From an uncultured Verrucomicrobiota bacterium (GTDB taxonomy: Bacteria > Verrucomicrobiota > Kiritimatiellia > Kiritimatiellales > Tichowtungiaceae), in the NCBI GenBank assembly GCA_903826865.1, contig CAIKGD010000002.1, positions 1 through 56,534 of the forward strand: a DNA stretch of 56,534 nucleotides, read 5' to 3'. Numbering within the stretch: position 1 is the stretch's first letter; every line of letters begins with the position of its first letter. Made by a program: the position numbers and the translations under genes. Below, in pieces: positions 1-8,391 of this stretch. The notes below the pieces were generated by a model. That model did no database searches and was not told the origin of the DNA. It worked only from the letters and a program-made list of their open reading frames with translations.

Positions 1-1
1 C

Positions 2-1006
2 CGCGTTTTCGGTCCGCGCAAAGCCGCCGCCGAACTCGAAGGCAGTAAAAAATTCGCCAAGGAAATTATGCAGGCCGCCGGAGTTCCGACCGCCGCCTGC
101 GCCGTTTTCACCGACGCCGGTAAAGCCTGCGCTTATGTCCGTCAGCGCGGCGCACCGATTGTCATCAAGGCCGACGGCCTCGCCGCCGGTAAAGGCGTAA
201 CGGTTGCCGAAACCGTTAAGCAGGCCGAAGACGCCATCAAAGATGCGCTCGGCGGAGCGTTCGGCGACGCCGGAAGCCGCGTGGTGATCGAAGATTTCCT
301 CATCGGCGAAGAGGCTTCCATCCTCGCGCTGATCGACGGCGAACATGTTGTGATGCTCGCTTCGTCGCAGGATCACAAACGCGTGTTCGACGGCGATCTT
401 GGCCCGAACACCGGCGGTATGGGCGCCTACTCACCCGCACCGGTCGCCACTGCCGCCGTGCTCGACATCGTCCGCACCGAAGTCTATGGCCGCACGCTGG
501 CCGAACTGAAAAAGCGCGGCATCACCTATAAAGGCGTGCTCTACGCCGGGCTGATGATTCATAACGGCAAGCCGAGCGTGGTCGAATTCAACTGCCGCTT
601 CGGCGATCCCGAAACACAGGCGGTGCTGGCCCGCTGGGACGGCGATATTATTCCGGCGCTCGAAGCCTGTATCGACGGCACGCTTTCCGAAAATTTGATC
701 CGCTGGAAAAAAGAGCAGTCCGTCTGTGTCGTCATGGCGGCAGGCGGCTATCCCGGCGACTATAAAAAGGGTGATGAAATTTTCGGCCTCGACGCGGCAG
801 CGAAGCACGCCCTCGTCTTCCATGCGGGCACCGCGCTCAAAAACGGCAAAGCCTTCACCGGCGGCGGACGCGTACTCGGCGTCACCGGACTTGGAAAGGA
901 TCTGCGCGCGGCGGTTGACAACGCCTATACCGCCGTGCAAAAAGTCTCGTGGAACGGCGCTTTTTACCGCAAAGATATAGCCCACCGTGAACTGAAGAGG
1001 AGCTGA
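2..1006 (+). CDS. purD: Phosphoribosylamine-glycine ligase, C-terminal part (GAR synthetase)
   Basis: This ATP-grasp enzyme joins glycine to phosphoribosylamine in the second step of purine synthesis, in the cytoplasm. The gene is cut by the left edge: the frame is open from base 2 and the first visible residues (RVFGPRKAAAELEGSK) are typical of PurD well before the ATG at 68, so that ATG is internal. About 334 residues remain of a family length near 425. Visible family motifs are IKADGLAAGKGV, the SSQDHKRV...NTGGMGAYSP block and EFNCRFGDPETQ, which binds ATP and metal in ATP-grasp enzymes. The stop lies 2 bp before purE, so the two genes are surely co-transcribed. Identification is firm. Confidence 0.95.
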   Translation, partial: RVFGPRKAAAELEGSKKFAKEIMQAAGVPTAACAVFTDAGKACAYVRQRGAPIVIKADGLAAGKGVTVAETVKQAEDAIKDALGGAFGDAGSRVVIEDFLIGEEASILALIDGEHVVMLASSQDHKRVFDGDLGPNTGGMGAYSPAPVATAAVLDIVRTEVYGRTLAELKKRGITYKGVLYAGLMIHNGKPSVVEFNCRFGDPETQAVLARWDGDIIPALEACIDGTLSENLIRWKKEQSVCVVMAAGGYPGDYKKGDEIFGLDAAAKHALVFHAGTALKNGKAFTGGGRVLGVTGLGKDLRAAVDNAYTAVQKVSWNGAFYRKDIAHRELKRS

Positions 1007-1008
1007 TT

Positions 1009-1515
1009 ATGGCTAAGCCGCAAGTTGCTATCGTAATGGGAAGTTCCAGTGACTGGAAAACCGTCGAATGCTGTTTCCAGACGCTGGAGGAATTCGGAAT
1101 CAAAGCCGAAGTGAAAGTCATGTCGGCTCACCGGACACCGCACGAAGCGTGCGTGTTCGCCGAAAACGCCGCGAAAAACGGCGTCAAGATTATCATCGCC
1201 GCCGCAGGCGGCGCGGCGCACCTCGCGGGCGTCATCGCCGGACACACGATTCTTCCGGTCATTGGAATTCCGATGCCGGGCTGGGCGCTCGACGGAATGG
1301 ATTCGCTGCTTTCGACCGTACAGATGCCGCGCGGCGTTCCGGTCGCTACCGTCGCCATTGGCAAAGCGGGCGCGGTTAATGCCGCGATTCTCGCCGTGCA
1401 GATGCTGGCGCTTTCCGACGCCGGGCTGAAACGCAGGCTGGTGAACTACAAAGCCAAAATGCGCAAAGAGGTGCTCAAGGCTGACGCCGATTTGCAGAAA
1501 CAGCTTGGGAAGTAA
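1009..1515 (+). CDS. purE: N5-carboxyaminoimidazole ribonucleotide mutase (PurE class I)
   Basis: PurE moves the carboxyl group of N5-CAIR to form CAIR in purine synthesis. The 168 residues match the usual length of about 165. The N-terminal MGSSSDW loop (phosphate binding) and the SAHRTPH motif (active-site histidine) are both present, followed by the glycine-rich AAAGGAAHLAG stretch and the GIPMPGWALDGMDSLLS region. The start ATG at 1009 is preceded by AGGAG at 997-1001, inside the end of purD. The gene forms a two-gene purine unit with purD. No purK is visible here; PurE of this class normally needs PurK to supply N5-CAIR, so purK is expected elsewhere. Confidence 0.96.
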   Translation: MAKPQVAIVMGSSSDWKTVECCFQTLEEFGIKAEVKVMSAHRTPHEACVFAENAAKNGVKIIIAAAGGAAHLAGVIAGHTILPVIGIPMPGWALDGMDSLLSTVQMPRGVPVATVAIGKAGAVNAAILAVQMLALSDAGLKRRLVNYKAKMRKEVLKADADLQKQLGK

Positions 1516-1603
1516 GAATATCGAACAAGGAATGTCGAATTTCAAAGTGGAGAAGTCCGATTCCTTCGTAATTCTGCGGTTCCTTGTTTGTTATTCGATA
1601 TTC
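1516..1603. repeat. Dispersed GAATATCGAA-type hairpin repeat
   Basis: The purE-tsaC spacer is almost entirely a repeat unit. Its ends are a perfect 10-bp inverted repeat (GAATATCGAA at 1516-1525, TTCGATATTC at 1594-1603). A second arm pair follows inside it (CAAGGAA at 1526-1532, TTCCTTG at 1580-1586), so the unit can fold into a long imperfect hairpin. A related unit with the same first 12 bases lies at 18045-18128. Its six-frame translation gives FEIRHSLFDI-like strings of the kind that recur as spurious ORFs in genomes carrying such repeats; that last point is from memory. Confidence 0.7.
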
Positions 1604-1613
1604 AATTACTTCA

Positions 1614-2207
1614 ATGAGCGAAATCATTCCAGTTAATGCAAAACGGCCCGAGCCGGAACTCATCCGCCGGGCCTGTGCGCTTTTGGAGGCAGGCGAACTG
1701 GTCGTCGTGCCGACCGAAACCGTGTACGGCATCGCCTGCGATCCGGCGCATCTTGAAAAACTCTATGCCGCCAAGGAGCGCGACCGCGGCAAACCCATCG
1801 CACGGCTGGCCGCCAGCCTCGAACAGGTCGAAGCGCTCGGTGCAAAATTCGGAACACAAGGGTTGGCGCTGGCCAAAAAATACTGGCCCGGGCCGCTGAC
1901 ACTGGTGCTCGACACGCCCGAAGGCCCGACCGGCTTCCGCGTTCCGGCGCACGAAGTTCCGCTGGCGCTCGCCCGCGCCTTTGGACGGCCTGTCGCGCTG
2001 ACCAGCGCGAATAAAAGCGGCGGTGCGGACGCGGTTTCAGCGCAGGAAGCTTTTCAGGCTCTGGAAAAAAGCGTCGCGCTGTTTCTGGATGCGAGTGAAT
2101 GTCCCGGTAAAATTCCCAGCACGGTTGTCCGATGTTCGGAAGACGGAATAAAGATTCTGCGCGAAGGCGCGGTTTCTAAAGCAGAAATTGAACAGGTGGT
2201 CGCATGA
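1614..2207 (+). CDS. tsaC: L-threonylcarbamoyladenylate synthase (Sua5/YciO/YrdC family)
   Basis: The enzyme makes threonylcarbamoyl-AMP from threonine, bicarbonate and ATP, the first step of the t6A modification at position 37 of ANN-decoding tRNAs. The 197 residues correspond to a stand-alone YrdC domain without the Sua5 extension. Family motifs seen are VPTETVYGIACD, the KERDRGKPI loop, WPGPLTLVL, GFRVPAH and LTSANKSGG. I start at the ATG at 1614 because residues coded upstream of it fall in the repeat at 1516-1603. The next gene overlaps by 4 bp (ATGA). Its pathway partner tsaD lies at 23746 in this window. Confidence 0.93.
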   Translation: MSEIIPVNAKRPEPELIRRACALLEAGELVVVPTETVYGIACDPAHLEKLYAAKERDRGKPIARLAASLEQVEALGAKFGTQGLALAKKYWPGPLTLVLDTPEGPTGFRVPAHEVPLALARAFGRPVALTSANKSGGADAVSAQEAFQALEKSVALFLDASECPGKIPSTVVRCSEDGIKILREGAVSKAEIEQVVA

Positions 2208-2662
2208 AAAAACTGATTTTTGTCTGTACCGGCAATACCTGCCGCAGTCCGATGGCCGAAGGACTTTTGAGAAGCCTGCTCGGGCCCGACTGCGGCTGGG
2301 AAATTTCCTCAGCCGGTGTGCACGCAAGCGACGGACTTCCGGCCAGTTCCGGCGCTGCAGCCGCGTTGCGCGATCAGGGTCTGGATATCTCCGGCCACCG
2401 CTCGCGGCGGCTGACGCCGGCACTGATCCGGGGAGCCGACCTGATCGTCACCATGACCGGCAGCCACCGCGCTGCCGTGCTGGCTCTCGACCCGAAAAGC
2501 GAAGGCAAAGTTTTCTTGCTAAAATCGTTCGGAATCGCACAATCGGCGGCTGATATTTACGACCCGGCCGGGGAGGCGCTGGATGTTTACCGCCGCGTGC
2601 GCGACGAAATTGACGCCGCTTTGCCCGACCTGATTCTTTATATGAAAGAGGACCTGAAATGA
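2204..2662 (+). CDS. Low-molecular-weight phosphatase, YwlE-like (probable protein-arginine phosphatase)
   Basis: This 152-residue protein has the low-molecular-weight phosphatase fold. The P-loop C8-T-G-N-T12-C13-R14-S sits at the N-terminus with the nucleophile Cys8, and the acid loop is DIYDPAG. Thr12 matches Thr11 of Bacillus YwlE, which is known to favour phospho-arginine; tyrosine phosphatases of the family usually carry isoleucine there. Gene order also fits: in Bacillus ywlE lies between ywlC (tsaC-type) and ywlF (rpiB), upstream of glyA, and here the order is tsaC, this gene, rpiB-glyA. It overlaps both neighbours by 4 bp. The family is certain; the arginine specificity is inferred from one residue and context. 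Confidence 0.85.
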   Translation: MKKLIFVCTGNTCRSPMAEGLLRSLLGPDCGWEISSAGVHASDGLPASSGAAAALRDQGLDISGHRSRRLTPALIRGADLIVTMTGSHRAAVLALDPKSEGKVFLLKSFGIAQSAADIYDPAGEALDVYRRVRDEIDAALPDLILYMKEDLK

Positions 2663-4341
2663 AAATCGTTATCGGTGCGGATCACGGCGGCGTTGAGCTG
2701 AAGGCAAAGTTTGTAAAATTTCTGAAGGCAAAAGGTTTTGAAGTCGAAGACGTCGGAACCAATACCGCCGAATCGGTTGATTATCCCGATTACGCCGCCG
2801 CCGTGGCGTGCCGGGTTTCGCAGGGCAAAGCGGATCAAGGCGTTCTGATCTGCAACACCGGTATCGGCATGAGCATCACCGCCAATAAATTTCCGCGAGT
2901 ACGCGCCGCCGTCTGCTGTACGCCGGAAATGGCCAAACTCACCCGCATCCACAATGCCTCTAACGTTCTCTGCCTCGGCGCCAACAACGTTGCGGATTCC
3001 GTCTCTTTGGAAATTCTCGAAGCATGGCTGGCAAACAAGCCGGAAACAGGCGGACGCCACGAACGGCGCGTCAATAAAATCAAAGCCTTCGGCAAAAGCA
3101 CCAGCGACGCCATCGCGCTCTACGAATCCGACCCCGAAATGTACAAAATCCTGCGCGACGAAAACGTCCGGCAGAAAAATAACATTGAGTTGATCGCTTC
3201 CGAAAATATCGTCAGCCAGGCTGTGCGCGAAGCGCAGGGTTCGCGCCTGACCAACAAATACGCCGAAGGCTATCCGGGCAAACGCTGGTACAACGGCTGC
3301 GAGTGTGCGGACGAAGCCGAGAGGCTCGCCATCGACCGTGCTAAACAAATGTTCGACGCGGAACACGTTAATGTCCAGCCGCACTGCGGAAGCAGCGCCA
3401 ACATGGCGGTTTATTATTCCGTGCTGGAGCCGGGCGACACCATTCTCGCCATGAGCCTCGCCGAAGGCGGACATCTGACGCACGGCCACCCGATGAATTT
3501 TTCCGGACGCTTCTTCAAGATCATTCCCTACGGTGTCCGCAAAGACACCGAGCAGATTGATTACGACGAAGTGCAGCGGCTCGCCGAAGAGCATAAGCCG
3601 CGCATGCTGGTCGCCGGAGCCAGCGCCTATTCACGCATCATTGACTTCAAGCGGCTGCGAAAAATCGCCGATTCTGCCGGTGCCTATTTCATGGTCGATA
3701 TGGCGCATATCGCCGGGCTAGTTGCAACCGGCTGCCATCCGAGTCCGGTGCCGGATGCCGATTTCGTGACCACCACGACGCACAAAACTCTGCGCGGCCC
3801 GCGCGGCGGGATGATCCTCTGCAAAGAAAAATTCGCGGCGGACATCGACCGGCAGGTTTTTCCGGGTATTCAGGGCGGTCCGCTGATGCATGTGATCGCC
3901 GCCAAGGCCGTCGCCTTCGGCGAAGCATTGGCCCCTGAGTTTAAAACCTACCAGCAGCAGGTCGTCAAAAACTCCAAAGTACTGGCCGGCGCAATGCAAG
4001 CCAACGGATTCCGAATTGTTTCGGGCGGCACCGACAACCACCTGATCCTCGTTGATGTCGGCGCCAGCGGCTTTACCGGCAAGGATGTCGCCAACGCACT
4101 GGACAAAGCTTCGATCACCGCCAACAAAAACGGCATTCCGTTTGATACAAAGAGTCCGTTCGTCACCTCCGGTGTGCGGCTCGGTACGCCCGCCGTCACC
4201 ACACGCGGCATGAAAGAAGAGGAAATGGTTCAGATCGCCGGTTTCTTCAAAGCCGTCACGGACAATATAGGCAACGACAAAAAACTGGCGGAAATCCGCG
4301 CGGAAGTCATCGCCTTCTCCAACCGTTTTCCGCTGCTGTAA
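2659..4341 (+). CDS. Fused ribose-5-phosphate isomerase B / serine hydroxymethyltransferase
   Basis: One 560-codon frame holds two complete enzymes. Residues 1 to about 145 are Rpi[11 protein letters not shown] at the start and the catalytic cysteine Cys65 in [13 protein letters not shown]. From about 150 on it is GlyA (SHMT): [13 protein letters not shown], the [15 protein letters not shown] stretch, [11 protein letters not shown] and the PLP lysine Lys376 in [14 protein letters not shown]. The total equals the usual RpiB (about 145) plus SHMT (about 415) with no long linker. RpiB interconverts ribose-5-P and ribulose-5-P; SHMT makes glycine and methylene-tetrahydrofolate, both needed for purines, which suits the upstream purD-purE. 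No stop or shift separates the domains. The start overlaps the phosphatase gene by 4 bp. Confidence 0.95.
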   Translation: MKIVIGADHGGVELKAKFVKFLKAKGFEVEDVGTNTAESVDYPDYAAAVACRVSQGKADQGVLICNTGIGMSITANKFPRVRAAVCCTPEMAKLTRIHNASNVLCLGANNVADSVSLEILEAWLANKPETGGRHERRVNKIKAFGKSTSDAIALYESDPEMYKILRDENVRQKNNIELIASENIVSQAVREAQGSRLTNKYAEGYPGKRWYNGCECADEAERLAIDRAKQMFDAEHVNVQPHCGSSANMAVYYSVLEPGDTILAMSLAEGGHLTHGHPMNFSGRFFKIIPYGVRKDTEQIDYDEVQRLAEEHKPRMLVAGASAYSRIIDFKRLRKIADSAGAYFMVDMAHIAGLVATGCHPSPVPDADFVTTTTHKTLRGPRGGMILCKEKFAADIDRQVFPGIQGGPLMHVIAAKAVAFGEALAPEFKTYQQQVVKNSKVLAGAMQANGFRIVSGGTDNHLILVDVGASGFTGKDVANALDKASITANKNGIPFDTKSPFVTSGVRLGTPAVTTRGMKEEEMVQIAGFFKAVTDNIGNDKKLAEIRAEVIAFSNRFPLL

Positions 4342-4344
4342 GGT

Positions 4345-4773
4345 TTACTTGTGGTATGAGGAAAGCGGAACGGACTGGCCGGCCAGCGAGGTATAGAGCG
4401 GTGTAAGTCCCGGAACTGCAGCCGCATTAGGTTGGTGGTTTGTTCCGGCCGCCGCAACCGCTTCTGCGGTTCCGGGTACTTTGAGCATGGCGGTTCCTGC
4501 CGAGGCTCCCGGCACGGGGCGTTCGAGCAGATGAAGACCCAGAAAAAGAATAAACAGGGCGGCAACACCGTAGCGCGGCTGAGCAAACATCCACCCCAGA
4601 CTCTTGTCGGGAAAAAACAGCAGGGATGGCATCTGGTTCGTCGTGCGAACTTCCCTCATAATGTTCTGGATGTTCTTTTCAACGCGAATTCCGTCCGGAC
4701 GTTCATAGGTTTTGAGCGCCAGCAGACCGGTGATATTGAGTTCAGGAGCCGCTGTTTTTTTATTATTGCTCAT
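4345..4773 (-). CDS. Single-pass membrane protein paired with an ECF sigma factor
   Basis: I do not recognise a named family. The 142 residues comprise a soluble N-terminus of about 65 residues, one membrane helix near 68-83 (VAALFILFLGLHLL), and an Ala/Pro-rich tail of about 55 residues. The gene starts inside the end of the sigma-factor gene (4-bp overlap), so the two are translationally coupled. Genes in this position often encode anti-sigma factors, which hold the sigma factor at the membrane. No zinc-binding anti-sigma motif (HXXXCXXC) is visible, so the role is inferred from position and topology only. The gene ends 4 bp from the end of the convergent rpiB-glyA gene. Confidence 0.7.
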   Translation of the reverse strand: MSNNKKTAAPELNITGLLALKTYERPDGIRVEKNIQNIMREVRTTNQMPSLLFFPDKSLGWMFAQPRYGVAALFILFLGLHLLERPVPGASAGTAMLKVPGTAEAVAAAGTNHQPNAAAVPGLTPLYTSLAGQSVPLSSYHK

Positions 4774-5375
4774 TTTACAAACTCCGCCAGCTCCGCCTGC
4801 AATTGTTTATGCGCATAAAACAGGCGCGATCTGACTGTACCTTCTGAACAGCGCACCACTTTGGCGATGTCAGCATGAGCCATTCCCTGCACATCATGCA
4901 TTACAACTACTGCTCTGTGTTTCTCGGACAGCTTGAGCAGGGCGCCGTTCATTTTTTCCTGAAATTCCCCCAGACTCATTTTGCGCAAAACTGACCCCTT
5001 GCTGGAGAATTCCCGGTAGGATTCGGCGGTTTTAATATCCGGATCGAACTCATCAAAGTTGACCGTTTGCCGGCGGTTACGTCTTTTACGAAAGTTGATG
5101 GTGCGGTTAAGGGCAATGCGGTATATCCAGGTATAAAAACCCGACTGTTCACGAAAATGACCTAACGCTTTCCAGGCTTTGACAAAAACTTCCTGTGCCA
5201 GATCTTCTGCATCCTCCCGGCTGCTGGTCATGCTGTAGACAAGCCCGTAGATTCTGCCGTGATAGCGCCGGACCAGCTCTTCGTAGGCGGCAGAATCGCC
5301 GGCCTGCGAACGGTGAACCAGATCAAGGTCGTCCGGATATTCGGATCTCAATTCTGTTTTAGGTTCGTTGCTCAT
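4770..5375 (-). CDS. RNA polymerase sigma factor, ECF (RpoE-like) family
   Basis: The 201-residue protein has only the two conserved sigma regions. Region 2 spans about 17-100 and includes SREDAEDLAQEVFVKAWKAL and the FYTWIYRIALN DNA-melting part. Region 4 spans about 142-195 with a helix-turn-helix in HADIAKVVRCSEGTVRSRL. This is the ECF layout; such factors direct polymerase to a small stress or envelope regulon. It overlaps the membrane protein downstream by 4 bp, the usual arrangement of sigma factor then regulator. No clear Shine-Dalgarno sequence precedes the ATG. Which promoters it reads cannot be told from the window. Confidence 0.92.
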   Translation of the reverse strand: MSNEPKTELRSEYPDDLDLVHRSQAGDSAAYEELVRRYHGRIYGLVYSMTSSREDAEDLAQEVFVKAWKALGHFREQSGFYTWIYRIALNRTINFRKRRNRRQTVNFDEFDPDIKTAESYREFSSKGSVLRKMSLGEFQEKMNGALLKLSEKHRAVVVMHDVQGMAHADIAKVVRCSEGTVRSRLFYAHKQLQAELAEFVK

Positions 5376-5453
5376 TATTTTCAGTGTTTTAAAACTGCGG
5401 AGTTGCTTTCAAGAACCGGGACTGCTTCTACCAGTTTTCCCGTCCCTTGGAAA

Positions 5454-5489
5454 AAGAAAAGCACCCCGAAAAATTCCGGGGCGCTTTTT
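5454..5489 (-). terminator. Rho-independent terminator of ppdK
   Basis: On the minus strand a stem GCGCCCCGG / CGGGGTGC with an A/T loop (5461-5484) is followed by a T-rich tract. It lies 23 bp beyond the ppdK stop and before the sigma-factor gene, so it separates the two minus-strand units. Confidence 0.8.
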
Positions 5490-5511
5490 GAACCGCTTCA
5501 CTGGTTCCAGA

Positions 5512-8268
5512 TTACCCCTGAATAGCCGCCTGTGCGGCAGCCAGACGGGCAATCGGTACGCGGAACGGTGAGCAGCTGACGTAGTTGAGACCTGCTTTAC
5601 AGCAGAACTTCACGCTGGCCGGATCGCCGCCGTGTTCGCCGCAGATACCGCACTTCAGATCCGGACGGGTCGAACGGCCCTTCTGTACACCCATCTGGAT
5701 CAGCTGGCCGACGCCGCGCTGGTCAAGGTGCTGGAACGGGTCGCACGGCAACAGCTTCTCATTCAGATAATCCGGCAGGAAAGAGCCGATGTCATCACGG
5801 CTGAATCCAAAGGTCATCTGAGTCAGGTCGTTGGTGCCAAAACTGAAAAATTCAGCCGATTCCGCGATTTCGTCGGCGGTGAGCGCCGCCCGCGGAATTT
5901 CGATCATGGTGCCGACCATGTATTTGAGCTTCACGCCTTCTTTCTTGATCACTTCTTCGGCGGTTTCGCGGACGATCTTCACCAGAAAGTCGAGCTCGGC
6001 CTTGGCACCGACGAGCGGAATCATGATTTCAGGCAGCACTTTGATTTTCTTCTTGGCCTTGCCGACTTTACAGGCGGCGGCAATGATCGCGGTGGTCTGC
6101 ATGACACACAGTTCCGGGTACGTCACGGAGAGGCGGCAGCCGCGGTGTCCGAGCATCGGATTGAATTCATGCAGCTGTTTGACGCGATCTGCAACCTGTT
6201 TGGCCGGAACATTCAGACGTTTCGCCATTTCCGCCTGATCTTTGGCGGTCTGCGGAACGAATTCATGCAGCGGCGGGTCGAGCAGGCGAACGGTAACCGG
6301 CAGGCCGTCCATCGCCTTGAAGATGCCTTCGAAGTCCTTCTGCTGCAGCTTGAGCAGTTTGGCGAGCGCTTTTTTCCGGCCCGCTTCGTCATCGGCAATG
6401 ATGAACTCGCGGATCGCCCAGATGCGGTCGCCTTCGAAGAACATGTGCTCAGTACGGCAGAGACCGATACCTTCAGCGCCGAACGCACGGGCATTCTGCG
6501 CGTCTTTGGGCGTGTCGGCATTGGTGCGCACGTTGACCTTGCGGAACGCGTCGGACCACTGCGAAACCTGTTCGTACATTTTGTAGATCGGATGTTTTTT
6601 GGCGACGGCGTTGTTGTCCACGACGCCGGAAACCACCGGACTCGACTGCGTCGGAATCTGTCCTTCATAGACCTTACCGGTCGAACCGTTGAGACTGATC
6701 CAGTCGCCGGCTTTGAACGCTTTTTTGCCGACGGTGAAGGTTCTCTTCTTGTAGTCGATCTCGACAATATCCTTGGCACCGCAGATACAGCACTTGCCCC
6801 AGCCGCGCGCCACAACGGCCGCATGGGAGGTCATCCCGCCGGTCGAGGTAAGTACGCCCTGTGCCGCCCACATGCCGCCCACATCTTCGGGGCTGGTTTC
6901 GTGCCGGACCAGAATGACTTTCGCCTTCGGATCTTTGGCCACTGCGGCTTCGGCTTCTTTGGCATCAAAAACAATTTGACCCACAGCCGCACCGGGGCCC
7001 GCAGGCATCGCTGCGGTAACAAGCTTGGCTTTCTTTTCCGCTTCGATGTCGAAAATCGGGAAGAGCAGCTGTTCGAGGTCTTCACCGGAAACGGTCATCA
7101 GCGCTTCCTTCTGCGTCAGAATCTTAGGCAGCGCTTTGCCGGTATAAACATCTTTGCCGGTCATCATTTCAACGGCCCAGCGAACGCCTGCCAGTCCGGT
7201 GCGTTTGGCGTTGCGCGTCTGGAGCATCCAGAGCTTGCCTTCCTGCACGGTAAACTCGACGTCCTGCGGATATTTGTAGTGCCGCTCGAGGCGGTCCATG
7301 ATCTTGAGCAGATCGGTGTGCGCTTTTTTCCAGATGGCCGATTTTTCGTTCGGCATGTCATCAATATTCTTCGGCGTACGGATCCCGGCTACCACGTCTT
7401 CGCCCTGCGCATTGACGAGATATTCGCCCATCGGCTTGCTGTCGCCCGTTCCGCCGTCGCGGGTAAAGGCCACGCCGGTTCCGGATTCGTCGCCCATATT
7501 GCCGAACACCATGGCCTGAACGTTGACGGCCGTGCCGAGCAGGCCGGTCACCTTGTTAATCTGGCGGTATTTTTCAGCGCGCTCAGAGTTCCATGAACCG
7601 AATACGGCCTTAATGGAGAGATTGAGCTGTTCCATCGGATCCTGCGGGAACGGCTTTTTGACATGCGTCTGATAGACTTTCTTATAGATGTCGACCAGCT
7701 CTTTGAGCTGTTCGGCGGTCAGGTCGGTATCTTCTTTGGCTTTATATTTTTTCTTCAGCTTTTCGATTTCGACTTCGAAGTGATGGTGTTCGAGGTTGGT
7801 ATAGGGACCCATCACGACGTCACCGAACATGTCGATGAAGCGGCGGTAGCAGTCCCACGCGGTGCGCTCGTTACCGGTCTGCTTGATGAAGCCGAGAACC
7901 GACTTGTCGTTCAGGCCGAGATTGAGAACGGTGTCCATCATACCGGGCATGGAGATCGCGGCGCCGGAGCGGACAGAAACCAGCAGCGGATCGTTAGGGT
8001 CGCCAAGTTTTTTGCCGATCAGCTTTTCAAGCTTGCTCAGTGTCTTCTTGAGTTGTTCTTCCATGCCTTCCGGATATTTGCCGCCGCTCTTACTGTAGCA
8101 GGCGCACGCTTCGGTTGAAATCGTCAGGCCGGGCGGAACCGGAAGGCCCGCGTTGGCCATTTCCGCAAGGTTGGCTCCCTTGCCGCCGAGAATGGCTTTC
8201 ATGGTTTTGTCGCCTTCGGTATGTTCCTTACCGAATCCGTAAAAATATACATACTGCTTATTCGCCAT
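5512..8268 (-). CDS. ppdK: Pyruvate, phosphate dikinase
   Basis: PPDK interconverts pyruvate + ATP + Pi and phosphoenolpyruvate + AMP + PPi, either for gluconeogenesis or for PPi-based glycolysis in anaerobes. The 918 residues fit the family (about 870-900 plus small insertions). The N-terminal ATP-grasp part has YGFGKEHTEGDK...LGGKGANLAEM; the swivelling domain has the phosphorylated His482 in GGMTSHAAVVARG; the C-terminal barrel has FGTNDLTQMTFGFSRDD and the catalytic cysteine in CGICGEHGGDP. I place the start at 8268 (MANKQYVYFYGFG) because AGGAG stands 8 bp upstream; the in-frame extension to 8325 has no homology. It is a single-gene unit with its own terminator. Confidence 0.97.
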   Translation of the reverse strand: MANKQYVYFYGFGKEHTEGDKTMKAILGGKGANLAEMANAGLPVPPGLTISTEACACYSKSGGKYPEGMEEQLKKTLSKLEKLIGKKLGDPNDPLLVSVRSGAAISMPGMMDTVLNLGLNDKSVLGFIKQTGNERTAWDCYRRFIDMFGDVVMGPYTNLEHHHFEVEIEKLKKKYKAKEDTDLTAEQLKELVDIYKKVYQTHVKKPFPQDPMEQLNLSIKAVFGSWNSERAEKYRQINKVTGLLGTAVNVQAMVFGNMGDESGTGVAFTRDGGTGDSKPMGEYLVNAQGEDVVAGIRTPKNIDDMPNEKSAIWKKAHTDLLKIMDRLERHYKYPQDVEFTVQEGKLWMLQTRNAKRTGLAGVRWAVEMMTGKDVYTGKALPKILTQKEALMTVSGEDLEQLLFPIFDIEAEKKAKLVTAAMPAGPGAAVGQIVFDAKEAEAAVAKDPKAKVILVRHETSPEDVGGMWAAQGVLTSTGGMTSHAAVVARGWGKCCICGAKDIVEIDYKKRTFTVGKKAFKAGDWISLNGSTGKVYEGQIPTQSSPVVSGVVDNNAVAKKHPIYKMYEQVSQWSDAFRKVNVRTNADTPKDAQNARAFGAEGIGLCRTEHMFFEGDRIWAIREFIIADDEAGRKKALAKLLKLQQKDFEGIFKAMDGLPVTVRLLDPPLHEFVPQTAKDQAEMAKRLNVPAKQVADRVKQLHEFNPMLGHRGCRLSVTYPELCVMQTTAIIAAACKVGKAKKKIKVLPEIMIPLVGAKAELDFLVKIVRETAEEVIKKEGVKLKYMVGTMIEIPRAALTADEIAESAEFFSFGTNDLTQMTFGFSRDDIGSFLPDYLNEKLLPCDPFQHLDQRGVGQLIQMGVQKGRSTRPDLKCGICGEHGGDPASVKFCCKAGLNYVSCSPFRVPIARLAAAQAAIQG

Positions 8269-8391
8269 CGGGGTTCTCCTTAATTTCCGCTTTTTGCAAC
8301 TCAGTTTGTCCTCAAAATCCTTCATCCAAAAAAAAGACGCGCCATGCTAGCAGAGCATTCGGGGGTGTCAAGGAGGGTTTCGGCTGCAACT

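Noticed and set aside
5632-7596. 654-codon plus-strand ORF
   Set aside because: It is the exact antisense of ppdK, whose motifs and length are complete; high-GC codon bias keeps the opposite strand open.
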